Position numbers and translations under genes: made by a program. Under the pieces are notes generated by a model, which worked only from the letters and a program-made list of their open reading frames with translations, did no database searches and was not told the origin of the DNA. Shown here piece by piece: positions 7,546 through 13,763 of a DNA stretch of 43,415 nucleotides (the first letter of the stretch is position 1; the number at the start of each line of letters is the position of its first letter). Source of the stretch: a virus. The stretch covers positions 1 to 43,415 of IMG/VR virus record IMGVR_UViG_3300047409_000230; one strand, 5' to 3'.

Positions 7546-8030
7546 ACGCCACCGACCTGAAGAAGCTGCTGCCGTCCTCCTGGGATGACGGCACCGCCAC
7601 CCACATCCTCGAAGCCGTCGCGACGACGAAGATCCCGCTGTCGTACGCGCTGGCTCTCGTCGAGAAGGAATCAGGCGGGAGGAATATTTTTGGCCACGAC
7701 CCGGTGAGGAACCCGGCGCAGAAGGGCGGCAGGGTCACGGCCAAGAACTACGCGGCGTACAAGCGGGCCCGGAAGGCCGGGATGGGCATGCAAGGCGTCG
7801 GGCACACCCAGCTGACGTGGTACGAGTTCCAGGACCAGGCGGACCGGCTGGGCGGGGCGTGGAAGCCGTACCCGAACATGGTCGTCGGGTTCCGGCACCT
7901 GAAGACCCTGGTCAACGCTCATGGCAAGGAACACGGGGCCGCGGCGTACAACGGAACTGGACCAGCGGCGGACGCGTACGGCAAGGACTTCGTGAAGAAG
8001 CAGGAAGCCTGGCATCGGAGGATCACCTGA
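7542..8030 (+). CDS. Transglycosylase-like endolysin
   Basis: GTG 7542 overlaps the preceding stop (GTGA) and gives 162 aa. ALVEKESGGRN (38-47) resembles the catalytic Glu-Ser segment of lysozyme-like transglycosylases, with Glu43 as likely acid. GVGHTQLTW (85-93) and AAAYNGTG (133-140) match the later conserved loops (Gly-x-x-Q-x-T and Ala-Tyr-Asn). There is no signal peptide, so it needs the holin at 8030 to reach the wall. With the M15 peptidase just upstream it supplies complementary glycan and peptide cleavage. A soluble SLT-type fold is inferred; a glycosidase is the alternative. Confidence 0.7.
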   Translation: MNATDLKKLLPSSWDDGTATHILEAVATTKIPLSYALALVEKESGGRNIFGHDPVRNPAQKGGRVTAKNYAAYKRARKAGMGMQGVGHTQLTWYEFQDQADRLGGAWKPYPNMVVGFRHLKTLVNAHGKEHGAAAYNGTGPAADAYGKDFVKKQEAWHRRIT

Positions 8031-8221
8031 TGGCTGCTCCCGCAAGCCCGAAGGTGAAGGCTGCCGCTCAGGGCGGTGGTGCCGCCGGCGCCCTGTCGGT
8101 GATCATCGTCTGGGGCGCGTCCACTGCTGGCCTAGACATCCCGGCTGAGGTGGCGTCTGCGTTCACGACCCTGCTGGCGTCGGGTGCCGCGTTCGCTGCC
8201 GGGTACTACAAGACGGGCTAG
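8030..8221 (+). CDS. Holin
   Basis: This 63-aa protein starts at ATG 8030, sharing one base with the preceding stop. It has two hydrophobic segments (about 16-33 and 42-59) separated by a short turn (STAGLDIPAE), a Lys-containing N-terminus and a short KTG tail. The pattern, including VIIVWG...IPAEVASAFTTLLA, is familiar from small holins of actinobacterial phages. It closes the core lysis cassette. The family match is from memory of the pattern. Confidence 0.8.
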   Translation: MAAPASPKVKAAAQGGGAAGALSVIIVWGASTAGLDIPAEVASAFTTLLASGAAFAAGYYKTG

Positions 8222-8421
8222 GACGGCCCGTTCAGCGGGTCGTTACGTGCCTTCGCCTCGGCGCGATCCGCGACGACCTGGAAGAGCAGGGCGTTCAGCG
8301 GCGAGTGCTCGCTGAGCCGTGCCGACATCTCCTTCGACTTGCGTGCCACGCACGCGGCGCAAACGACGTGGTTTCCGCTCTGTGGTGTGAACGGCGCTCC
8401 GCAGTCCCGGCATTCGCTCAT
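8218..8421 (-). CDS. Leftward zinc-ribbon protein
   Basis: This leftward 67-aa frame overlaps the holin stop by four bases, tail to tail. It encodes CRDCGAPFTP and, 16-19 residues on, CAACVARK: two Cys-x-x-Cys knuckles forming a small zinc ribbon, followed by a charged helix. GAGGG directly precedes ATG 8421 on the minus strand, very close for a ribosome-binding site. The paired knuckles argue that the frame is real, because no rightward gene explains 8222-8457. It may be a small nucleic-acid-binding or adaptor protein. Its leftward direction sets it apart from the lysis operon. Confidence 0.6.
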   Translation of the reverse strand: MSECRDCGAPFTPQSGNHVVCAACVARKSKEMSARLSEHSPLNALLFQVVADRAEAKARNDPLNGPS

Positions 8422-8457
8422 CCCTCGATGCTAACCCCCCGACCGGAAAGGTCCAGC

Positions 8458-8556
8458 ATGAGGAAGTTCCTTCACGCCATCGCGTGGCGTCTCGCGTCCC
8501 GCAAGCCCCGTCCCGGGGAGTACGCCGACCCGCAACCGGAACGGGTGCTGCGATGA
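8458..8556 (+). CDS. Short basic peptide gene
   Basis: ATG 8458 follows a GGAAAGG ribosome-binding site at 8445-8451 with good spacing. The 32-aa product is basic (MRKFLHAIAWRLASRK...) with an amphipathic N-terminal helix. Its stop overlaps the start of the next small gene (ATGA at 8553-8556), which supports coding. The function is unknown; position after the holin suggests a lysis accessory or a membrane-active peptide. Confidence 0.5.
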   Translation: MRKFLHAIAWRLASRKPRPGEYADPQPERVLR

Positions 8557-8645
8557 GCGAGCCCTACGGATTCGCGATGTTCTTCATGGTCCTCGTGATC
8601 CTGATCCTCGTCGCCCTGATCGCCTTCGGGGCTTTGCCGAGCTGA
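8553..8645 (+). CDS. Tiny single-span membrane protein
   Basis: The ATG overlaps the previous stop. The product is 30 aa, mostly one hydrophobic helix (MFFMVLVILILVALIAFG) flanked by MSEPYGFA and ALPS. Such tiny one-span proteins are often the last gene of phage lysis cassettes, where they can act as holin partners. The terminator at 8690 follows after 45 bases, so this is the last gene of the late operon. Confidence 0.55.
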   Translation: MSEPYGFAMFFMVLVILILVALIAFGALPS

Positions 8646-8689
8646 CCCATCTCCGGCGGGCTCATATCCGCTCTCTCGCCCGTCGCAGC

Positions 8690-8717
8690 ACGAAGGCCCG
8701 CGCAAGCGGGCCTTCGT
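8690..8717 (+). terminator. Strong hairpin terminator ending the late operon
   Basis: A perfect 12-bp stem (ACGAAGGCCCGC with its complement) encloses a GCAA tetraloop. The following bases are CGTTGTCG, so there is only a weak U-tract. The hairpin is symmetric, lies between the rightward lysis genes and the leftward repressor, and could stop transcription from both sides. Confidence 0.85.
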
Positions 8718-8741
8718 CGTTGTCGAATGTTAATCGCGTGA

Positions 8742-8786
8742 CGTTCGGTGAGTTCGACGCAACGCTTCACGCATGCTCACCGAACG
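8742..8786. repeat. 11-bp inverted repeat in the convergent intergenic region
   Basis: CGTTCGGTGAG (8742-8752) and CTCACCGAACG (8776-8786) are perfect inverted copies around a 23-base centre. A smaller pair, GCGTGA (8736-8741) and TCACGC (8767-8772), is interleaved. The region 8718-8836 has no convincing gene. It lies between the 3' ends of opposing transcription units, so a promoter is unlikely. It could be the repressor transcript's terminator, a binding site, or part of a phage attachment site. Confidence 0.6.
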
Positions 8787-8836
8787 CGAAGCCCTGATAA
8801 CCGTCGCCGTCTGCATGAGGGTGACGGCCGCGTTGC

Positions 8837-9235
8837 TTATCCCGTGCCCGCTCCGGGCTCGCCTTGACCGGGAGAGTCGTCTTCTCCTGGCAGAGGCTCA
8901 GGAAGTCCCGGCGGGAACTTCAGCGGCTCGGTCGGGGGGTCCTCGCCTTGTGACGTGAGGAGGCGGTCGAGCTTCTGTTCCATCGCCGTCAGTTGGCGCA
9001 TCACCTGGGCGGATGGTTCGGCGTCGTCCTCGCCGTGGAGTAGCCACCGCAGGCTGCGTCCTGTGATCTCGGAGATGCGGCCCATGAGTTTGTAGGGCAC
9101 CCGGTTGTTCTCGTAGTTCCAGTAGGTCCGGCTCGCGACCTCGAGCAGGTCGGCCATCTCGTCCTGGCTGAGGCCGGATTCGATGCGGGCCTGCTCGATC
9201 CGCTTGACGATTTCGAGTTCCTGGAGCTGGGCCAT
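8837..9235 (-). CDS. XRE-family repressor (CI-like)
   Basis: The leftward product from ATG 9235 is 132 aa. Residues 9-66 form a five-helix XRE/Cro-CI DNA-binding domain (RIESGLSQDEMADLLEV, then TYWNYENNRV), ending in SLRWLLHGED, a typical family end. The C-terminal half has a short coiled coil (about 75-93) and a disordered Pro/Gly/Glu-rich tail, with no LexA-type autoprotease domain. Upstream starts at 9304 and 9340 exist, but they would put the operators and the divergent promoter inside the gene, so I prefer 9235. It is the only leftward regulator and faces the early operon, as expected of an immunity repressor. Confidence 0.8.
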   Translation of the reverse strand: MAQLQELEIVKRIEQARIESGLSQDEMADLLEVASRTYWNYENNRVPYKLMGRISEITGRSLRWLLHGEDDAEPSAQVMRQLTAMEQKLDRLLTSQGEDPPTEPLKFPPGLPEPLPGEDDSPGQGEPGAGTG

Positions 9236-9244
9236 GAGCGCGGC

Positions 9245-9261
9245 ACGCACGTTACGTGCGT
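9245..9261. promoter_or_regulatory. Perfect 17-bp palindromic operator candidate
   Basis: ACGCACGT-T-ACGTGCGT is a perfect 8+1+8 palindrome nine bases upstream of the leftward repressor start. Size and symmetry fit a dimeric XRE repressor site, probably autoregulating the repressor gene. Confidence 0.7.
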
Positions 9262-9280
9262 CGCGTTCTCTTGTCTTCGT

Positions 9281-9315
9281 ACGATTCGTGCTCGCAAGTT
9301 GCATGCGAGAATCGT
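9281..9315. promoter_or_regulatory. Nested inverted repeat, second operator candidate
   Basis: The inner arms CTCGCA (9291-9296) and TGCGAG (9304-9309) flank a 7-base centre. Outer arms ACGATT (9281-9286) and AATCGT (9310-9315) extend the symmetry with a 4-base offset on the left. It overlaps the -35 region of the rightward promoter, so a bound repressor would block the early operon. Confidence 0.6.
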
Positions 9316-9327
9316 GCGTGGTACGTT
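9299..9327 (+). promoter_or_regulatory. Rightward early promoter candidate (leaderless)
   Basis: TTGCAT (9299-9304) and TACGTT (9322-9327) are separated by 17 bases and resemble -35 and -10 boxes. The GTG at 9334 lies where transcription should begin, implying a leaderless mRNA, which is common in actinobacteria. No ribosome-binding site precedes that GTG, in agreement. Confidence 0.5.
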
Positions 9328-9333
9328 TCTTGC

Positions 9334-9597
9334 GTGTCAAGGCAAGAGTCCGCAGAACGGCCGGATGTTGGAGGCCAGATCCGCAAGGCCCGCGACGCGG
9401 CCGGCATCAGCCAGGTCGAGCTCGCGATCCGCCTTCGCTGCGGCGAGCGCACGGTGCAGGCGTGGGAGCGCAACGAGCGCACACCACGCATCGATGCACT
9501 CGGTGCACTCGCCGCCGAGCTGGGTCAGTCCGTCGCCTACTTCTACGGCTCGGACGCCCCGGAACCCATCGACGAACCGAACGGAGTAGCCGCGTGA
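9334..9597 (+). CDS. XRE-family regulator (Cro-like or second repressor)
   Basis: The 87-aa product from GTG 9334 carries an XRE helix-turn-helix at residues 14-69 (IRKARDAAGISQVELA, then RTVQAWERNERTPR). A short acidic tail follows. It is the first gene of the long rightward operon and diverges from the repressor, the classical place for a Cro-type regulator. A TTCTTGC/GCAAGA inverted repeat (arms 9328-9333 and 9342-9347) straddles its start and could be its own operator. An in-frame GTG at 9256 exists but lies inside the operator region. Confidence 0.75.
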   Translation: MSRQESAERPDVGGQIRKARDAAGISQVELAIRLRCGERTVQAWERNERTPRIDALGALAAELGQSVAYFYGSDAPEPIDEPNGVAA

Positions 9598-9854
9598 GTA
9601 ACGCGAAGCAGCACGACCCCGAAGAGACAAAGGAGGAGAGAGCCGCGCGGATCATCGACGACAAGTCGGAGAAGTTCGCCGAGCGCTGCGACCAGTTCGT
9701 GAAGACCCTACGCGTGAACGCTCGGGGGCTGACGCCGTACAAGCGGCAGATCACGTCGGCGTGGCTGAAGCGCCACTGCGAGCGGCTTCAGTCCGCGCTC
9801 GACGAGAGCGACAGCATCCCGCCGCTCGGGCTCGACATGCCGGACATCGACTGA
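9594..9854 (+). CDS. Small charged early protein, unknown
   Basis: GTG 9594 overlaps the regulator's stop (GTGA); the product is 86 aa. It is rich in Glu, Lys, Arg and Asp and probably helical throughout, with a run (LTPYKRQITSAWLKRHC) that could contact DNA or RNA. I recognise no family. Coupling to the regulator suggests expression immediately after induction. Confidence 0.6.
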   Translation: MSNAKQHDPEETKEERAARIIDDKSEKFAERCDQFVKTLRVNARGLTPYKRQITSAWLKRHCERLQSALDESDSIPPLGLDMPDID

Positions 9855-10567
9855 TGACCGCGCGCGAGCAGTACATCCAGGACCTCCGCGCCTACCGCGA
9901 CGCCCGCGAGAGCGCTGAGGCGGCGCGGGTCAACGTCGACACGCTCGATGTCGCGGCCGAAGTTGTCGCCCTGTACGAGAACCGCGACCTCGACGGCAAC
10001 CCGCTCGACAAGCGCTGGCAGGACGAGCTCGATGCGCCGACGCACAAGCGTGGCCGGCCCATGGACCCCGACTCGTTCGAGCGGTTCTACAAGTGGGGCG
10101 AAGCGAAGATCGGACTCAAGCGAACTGCCCTGGGTCAGCTGCGGCGAGCACACATGATCGCCGCCCCAATTACCGCCGCGCGCGGCGGTAATTCAATTTT
10201 GCCCCGGACCGAGTTCGTCGTTCGTCCGTTGAACTACCTGCTTCGCGAAGACAAGGCGACCGATGTCCCGAAGGTCTGGGATGCCGCCGTCAAGATCGCG
10301 AAGAACCGCGGCCAGGACGAGCCGTCCCAGGTCGACGTTCGCAAGGCCCTCTCCGAGTGGAAGAAGGTCAACGAGTCCAAGCCGGAGAGCGGGGCCGCCG
10401 CGCCGCGCCCGAAGGGGTGGCGAGCGAAGGTCCGCAAGATCGAGCAGGACATCCAGGCAGCGCTCGTCGAAGCGCCGAGCGAGATGGCCCCGATCCTGCG
10501 CCGCGTACTCTCCGAGTACGAGGCCAAGGTCGCCGCGGGGCCGCCCGTGGAGGAGTGGTCGCGGTGA
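9854..10567 (+). CDS. Putative DNA-binding early protein carrying an internal palindrome
   Basis: ATG 9854 shares one base with the previous stop; the product is 237 aa. The N-terminal half is helical and charged; residues 75-105 (FYKWGEAKIGLKRTALGQLRRAH) resemble a helix-turn-helix segment of ParB/KorB type, but weakly. A 26-bp perfect palindrome in the gene encodes PITAARGGN (about residues 106-113), which reads like an inserted loop. The C-terminal half (KVWDAAVKIAKNRG, VDVRKALSEWKKVN) is also helical. A plausible role is a replication or partition protein acting on its own gene, but I do not recognise the family. Confidence 0.6.
   Translation: MTAREQYIQDLRAYRDARESAEAARVNVDTLDVAAEVVALYENRDLDGNPLDKRWQDELDAPTHKRGRPMDPDSFERFYKWGEAKIGLKRTALGQLRRAHMIAAPITAARGGNSILPRTEFVVRPLNYLLREDKATDVPKVWDAAVKIAKNRGQDEPSQVDVRKALSEWKKVNESKPESGAAAPRPKGWRAKVRKIEQDIQAALVEAPSEMAPILRRVLSEYEAKVAAGPPVEEWSR
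10168..10193. repeat. Perfect 26-bp palindrome inside a gene
   Basis: AATTACCGCCGCG (10168-10180) is followed at once by its exact reverse complement (10181-10193). The A/T ends are unusual in this GC-rich gene, and CAATTTT follows directly. It could be a protein-binding site (partition or replication), a cruciform, a terminator-like hairpin, or an in-frame palindromic insertion. Confidence 0.9.
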
Positions 10568-10860
10568 GACCGCCGACGGCCGACGACCTGCAGGACGTAC
10601 GCGGCCGGCTCGCGAGTCTCGGGTTCCCGTTCGGCGACCATGCCGCGCAGGTCGCATGGTGCAACGCGCGCGTCAACGACGGCGCGCTTGAGCGTCACAC
10701 GCTCACCGAGAAGCTGATGTCCGGGATGGAGATCCCGGACATTGCGGCGACGGCCGGCATCGAGCCGATCCGCGTCTACCACCACCTGGGCCGTCCGGCG
10801 GGGTTCGTCACCGCCGAGCACAACCCATGGCGCATCGTGCTCGACCTCGACGACGAATGA
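10564..10860 (+). CDS. Small protein with possible helix-turn-helix
   Basis: GTG 10564 overlaps the previous stop (GTGA); 98 aa. The segment LTEKLMSGMEIPDIAATAGIE (about 47-67) followed by PIRVYHHLGRPAGF reads like a bacterial helix-turn-helix in which a short motif recognises DNA. There are no other domains. It may be a small early regulator. The family is not recognised. Confidence 0.6.
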   Translation: MRPPTADDLQDVRGRLASLGFPFGDHAAQVAWCNARVNDGALERHTLTEKLMSGMEIPDIAATAGIEPIRVYHHLGRPAGFVTAEHNPWRIVLDLDDE

Positions 10861-11270
10861 CCGAGATCGAGAAGAAGCTCGCGTATGTACACGCACTACG
10901 CGAGGCGCTGTCCATCGTCGAGCTCGACACCGACGCCCCCGTGACGCCGCGATCGATGCACGAGGTCATGGAGGCCGACGTCGCGTTCGTCCACGCGCAG
11001 GTCCGTGCGTTCGACGTCGAGCAGGGGATGACGGCGCTGCGGGTCCGGGCCGTCGATTACGTCCTGCGGGAGTACGGGCCGGCCATCAACGGCGGCCGCG
11101 ACGCCGAGCACGTCGTCGAGCACACGCCCGAGACGATGGTGCGGCGCATGGCGCTGCTCGAACAGCAGAAGGCGCAGCTCGACCGATCGCTCGCTGGACT
11201 GCGCGCCGAGTACGCGCCGATGACGCTCGCCGGCGACCTCCAGATCGTCGAGGCGACCCAGGCGACATGA
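10857..11270 (+). CDS. Unknown early protein
   Basis: ATG 10857 overlaps the previous stop; 137 aa. The protein is acidic and largely helical, with a coiled-coil stretch around residues 96-120 (MVRRMALLEQQKAQLDRSLAGL). Third codon positions are strongly G/C, which supports coding. I recognise no family; it is coupled on both sides to other small genes. Confidence 0.6.
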   Translation: MTEIEKKLAYVHALREALSIVELDTDAPVTPRSMHEVMEADVAFVHAQVRAFDVEQGMTALRVRAVDYVLREYGPAINGGRDAEHVVEHTPETMVRRMALLEQQKAQLDRSLAGLRAEYAPMTLAGDLQIVEATQAT

Positions 11271-11371
11271 AGCCGTGCCCGCACTGCAAGAACGGCACCA
11301 CCGGGCCGGACAGCAACGGCTCCTATCACCGCTGCTACTACTGCGGCGGCACAGGGACCGTGGCGACATGA
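11267..11371 (+). CDS. 34-aa double zinc-knuckle protein
   Basis: The ATG overlaps the previous stop by four bases. The product carries CPHCKNGTTG and CYYCGGTGTV, two Cys-x-x-Cys-x-x-Gly units like those of the DnaJ zinc domain, 15 residues apart. It is almost nothing but a zinc-binding module and may act as an adaptor or RNA-binding peptide. Its stop overlaps the next start (ATGA). Confidence 0.6.
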   Translation: MKPCPHCKNGTTGPDSNGSYHRCYYCGGTGTVAT

Positions 11372-11811
11372 CGCTTCTTCTCGTCGCGGTGTTCTGGTTC
11401 TTGTTCGCGCTCGCCGCCGGTTCCCTCATCGGCAAGCACTTCGACTTGCTCGGCTCTGACACCGAGCAGGAGGGTGAGGCGGCGGCTGGCAGGCCCCCAG
11501 CTACGCCGGCTGTCGCCTCAGCGTTGGGGAACGCAGACAAGCGGGCGCCGGGACGCCAGCAGAGTGAGGACACGTCCCGGCGCTCCTTGTCGCTTCTCAG
11601 GTCCCCGGAGAGTCACCGGCCTCTCCTGGCCCTGATCGACGAACAACGCGCCGCTACGGCGCTCTACGGCCCTTCTACGAGGGTTCAGGCCGCCCCCCAG
11701 CGGCCCCCCGTGACGTTTCCGGATGGTTCCACCAGCGAGGTCACTCGCAGCCTTGACGTTTTCGCAGATTTAGCGGCAGCGCCCGGCGACGACACGCCCG
11801 ACGCTGCCTAG
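11368..11811 (+). CDS. N-anchored membrane protein with disordered tail
   Basis: ATG 11368 overlaps the previous stop; 147 aa. Residues 2-22 form one transmembrane helix (LLLVAVFWFLFALAAGSL). The remaining 120 residues are Ser/Pro/Ala/Arg-rich and look disordered. Codon use in the tail is less GC3-biased than in its neighbours, which may indicate weak constraint. An early membrane protein next to the immunity region could be an exclusion or conversion factor, but nothing proves it. Confidence 0.55.
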   Translation: MTLLLVAVFWFLFALAAGSLIGKHFDLLGSDTEQEGEAAAGRPPATPAVASALGNADKRAPGRQQSEDTSRRSLSLLRSPESHRPLLALIDEQRAATALYGPSTRVQAAPQRPPVTFPDGSTSEVTRSLDVFADLAAAPGDDTPDAA

Positions 11812-11832
11812 ACCCAAGGAGGACAGAGCTCC

Positions 11833-12132
11833 ATGAGCCCGACAGTCACAGTAGACGTGCAGCGTTCGGAAGCGCTGAGGCACGCCAACAGCGTCCGTAT
11901 CGCGGGATGCCAGGTCCGGCAGGAGATAGCCGCGGGTCGCACCACCCTCGCGGACGCCTTGTTCGACGACCGCGCCCAGTCGATCCCGATTGGCCGGCTG
12001 CTCGAGGCACGCCCCCGCTGGGGCAAGGTCAGGGCGCACCGGCTGATGCGAACGATGGAGATCTATCCGGGCCGCCATGTGCGGGACCTCACCGACCGGC
12101 AGAAGCGCCTGATCGCGAAGGCGACGCGATGA
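11833..12132 (+). CDS. Actinobacterial-type integration host factor (mIHF-like)
   Basis: The 99-aa product starts at ATG 11833 behind AAGGAGGAC, one of the best ribosome-binding sites here. The pattern ALRHANSVRIAG, then IPIGRLLEARPRWGKVRA and VRDLTDRQKRLI, matches the mIHF family of actinobacteria, whose helix-two-turns-helix domain binds and bends DNA without sequence preference. It could assist recombinase, replication or packaging, or modulate host gene expression. The strong independent ribosome-binding site and 21-base gap suggest high expression. It is the best sequence indicator of an actinobacterial host. Confidence 0.85.
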   Translation: MSPTVTVDVQRSEALRHANSVRIAGCQVRQEIAAGRTTLADALFDDRAQSIPIGRLLEARPRWGKVRAHRLMRTMEIYPGRHVRDLTDRQKRLIAKATR

Positions 12133-12335
12133 CTTCTCTCGATCGCTTCACGTTCGAGTACCACCGCGACCGGGCGGTGGAGAACCTGGAGATGGCGGCT
12201 CTCGTTCTCGGTGACGACAGCATGCCGAAGCCTGAGCGGATCACGGAACTCACCCGGTTGCTTCATCGGATCGCGAATCATGAGGCGGCGATGGAGATCG
12301 CCTGCGAGGGCTTCGACCCGGCCGATCTCCGGTGA
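12129..12335 (+). CDS. Small helical protein, unknown
   Basis: ATG 12129 overlaps the mIHF stop (ATGA); 68 aa. It is acidic and mainly helical (ENLEMAALVLGDD, ITELTRLLHRIANHEAAMEIA). No motif is recognised. Coupling to mIHF suggests co-expression. Confidence 0.55.
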   Translation: MTSLDRFTFEYHRDRAVENLEMAALVLGDDSMPKPERITELTRLLHRIANHEAAMEIACEGFDPADLR

Positions 12336-12378
12336 CGATCCTTTCAGTTCGTCCGATACGCGTGGAGAGTCAGGCGTG

Positions 12379-12567
12379 ATGCGTGACGACTGGAAGCCCA
12401 GCGTCGAGGACGACCCATGCGGCCGAGACCGCGGTCAGCGTTCCACCGCGTCTCTGGATGAAGAGATGAGGCAATGGGACGAGCTGGTTGAGGAGCACGG
12501 TCTCGGCTGCTGGGACTGCGACCAGGTTCGCGGTTGGCTGGCACGGATGAGGGAGCACGCGACCTAA
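12379..12567 (+). CDS. Small acidic protein with CWDC motif
   Basis: The start is ATG 12379 or the adjacent GTG 12376, served by GGAGAG at 12364-12369. The 62-aa product is Asp/Glu/Trp-rich and carries CWDC near residue 47. Its TAA stop overlaps the next ATG by one base. The function is not recognised. Confidence 0.55.
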   Translation: MRDDWKPSVEDDPCGRDRGQRSTASLDEEMRQWDELVEEHGLGCWDCDQVRGWLARMREHAT

Positions 12568-13013
12568 TGCCTGTGTACACCGTGAAGAAGATCAAGCAGA
12601 TCGAGTCCGGTGGCGAGGGCGAGAAGGCGTGGACCCGTCAGAAGGTCCGCATCGAGACCCCGGACGGCGTCAAGGACGTTCTGCTGTTCTGCAACAAGTG
12701 GGCGCCGGTGCCGCAGGAGGGGTCAACGATCGAGGCTGAGATCGGCCCGCCGTACCGGCCGGGTCAGTTGCCTGAGCTCAAACGTCCCCGCAAGGGTGCC
12801 TACAACGGCTCCTCCGGGGCGTCCAAGGACTTCAAGGCAGATCCGGTCAAGCAGGCCGCTATCGCGATGGAGGCGTCTCAGAAGGCCGCTGTGGAGCTGG
12901 TGAAACTCGCGTACACGAGCGGGGAACCGGTGAAGGCGTTCACGAAGGAGACCGCCGAGGTGGCCCAGGAGCTCTACGAGCAGATCCAGCGGGCCATGAA
13001 AGACGCCGGCTGA
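12567..13013 (+). CDS. Putative OB-fold nucleic-acid-binding protein (SSB-like)
   Basis: The 148-aa product has a beta-rich N-terminal half (residues 3-65: YTVKKIKQIESG, WTRQKVRIETPDGVKDVLLF) of the size of an OB fold. A Lys/Ser-rich linker follows, then a helical C-terminus (QAAIAMEASQKAAVELVKLA). Phage single-strand-binding proteins I know often pair an OB fold with a similar helical tail. A role in covering ssDNA during replication or recombination fits the nearby RuvC-like, recombinase and initiator genes. This is inference from pattern, not a firm match. Confidence 0.5.
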   Translation: MPVYTVKKIKQIESGGEGEKAWTRQKVRIETPDGVKDVLLFCNKWAPVPQEGSTIEAEIGPPYRPGQLPELKRPRKGAYNGSSGASKDFKADPVKQAAIAMEASQKAAVELVKLAYTSGEPVKAFTKETAEVAQELYEQIQRAMKDAG

Positions 13014-13240
13014 TGACCACCGTTCTCCTCAATGCCGTCTACGTCCCCGACGCAGGTTGGCGTGTCCGTTCACGCTTCCAGCCCGGCTGGCACCCCAAGC
13101 CTACAGCCACCCTCGAGGACGAGGACAAGGCTCGTCTGGAGGCAGCGTTCAAGTCGTGGCAGTCGAGGCGGACGGTGTTCGAGTGGCACATCACACCGGC
13201 TGCTGGTGATCTGGCTCATCTGGGATTCGAGGCGTCGTGA
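13013..13240 (+). CDS. Small protein, unknown
   Basis: ATG 13013 shares one base with the previous stop; 75 aa. It looks like a small alpha/beta protein (beta start TTVLLNAVYVPD, helix DEDKARLEAAFKSWQ, final strand). No motif is recognised. The following gene begins in a GTGA overlap at 13237. Confidence 0.55.
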   Translation: MTTVLLNAVYVPDAGWRVRSRFQPGWHPKPTATLEDEDKARLEAAFKSWQSRRTVFEWHITPAAGDLAHLGFEAS

Positions 13241-13410
13241 GCGACGACAGCCTCATGAACGAGATGCTCGCCACGACGCATCTCATCGACTGCGCCGAGG
13301 ACTGGGGCCGCATCTGCGACAACCCGACTCTCCCGTGGCCTGTCCGTGAGGACGCCCGCAGGAACGCCGCCTGCATCTGGGCTGAGCTCGGGATGGAGAA
13401 CAAGCCGTGA
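13237..13410 (+). CDS. 57-aa protein, unknown
   Basis: GTG 13237 overlaps the previous stop (GTGA) and the stop at 13408-13410 overlaps the next GTG. It encodes 57 aa with strong G/C third positions, three Cys (HLIDCAEDWGRICD, NAACIWAE) and an acidic helix. It is unrecognised. The overlaps at both ends are the main evidence that it is a gene. Confidence 0.55.
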   Translation: MSDDSLMNEMLATTHLIDCAEDWGRICDNPTLPWPVREDARRNAACIWAELGMENKP

Positions 13411-13763
13411 GCGCCACCGCTCCCGCCAGTAGCCGCCCGGGCGCCGTGATGGAACGGCTCGCCGAGATCGAGGCTGACCTCGCGACACGCCAGTCCGAGT
13501 ACGAGCAGGCAGCCGATGATCGTGCCCGTCTTGTCCGTGACTGGGACCGCCGGCTGGCGATCCATATGCGCACGGCGAAGGGCCCGAACTCGGAGAGCCG
13601 AAAGGCAGCTGCCCTCGGTGCGGCGATCGACCAAGACGATTTGTACGAGCGGCTGACGGACGCTGAGGGCCGGTTCGAGGCTTTGAGGGTCGTGATGCGG
13701 ACGCTGGAGACCAGGGCGACGATCGGTCAGAGCCTTCTGCGAGCCCAGGGGCGTGGCGCGTGA
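13407..13763 (+). CDS. Coiled-coil protein, unknown
   Basis: GTG 13407 overlaps the previous stop; 118 aa. Residues 14-52 and 75-112 are heptad-like helices rich in Glu, Arg, Ala and Leu, joined by a polar loop; the whole may be an antiparallel coiled coil. No catalytic motif is seen. It sits directly before the HNH and RuvC-like nucleases and may be a partner of the recombination enzymes. Confidence 0.55.
   Translation: MSATAPASSRPGAVMERLAEIEADLATRQSEYEQAADDRARLVRDWDRRLAIHMRTAKGPNSESRKAAALGAAIDQDDLYERLTDAEGRFEALRVVMRTLETRATIGQSLLRAQGRGA

Noticed and set aside
8773-8958. Rightward 61-codon frame starting in the intergenic repeat
   Set aside because: It reads antisense into the repressor C-terminus, starts inside the inverted repeat and has no ribosome-binding site or motif.
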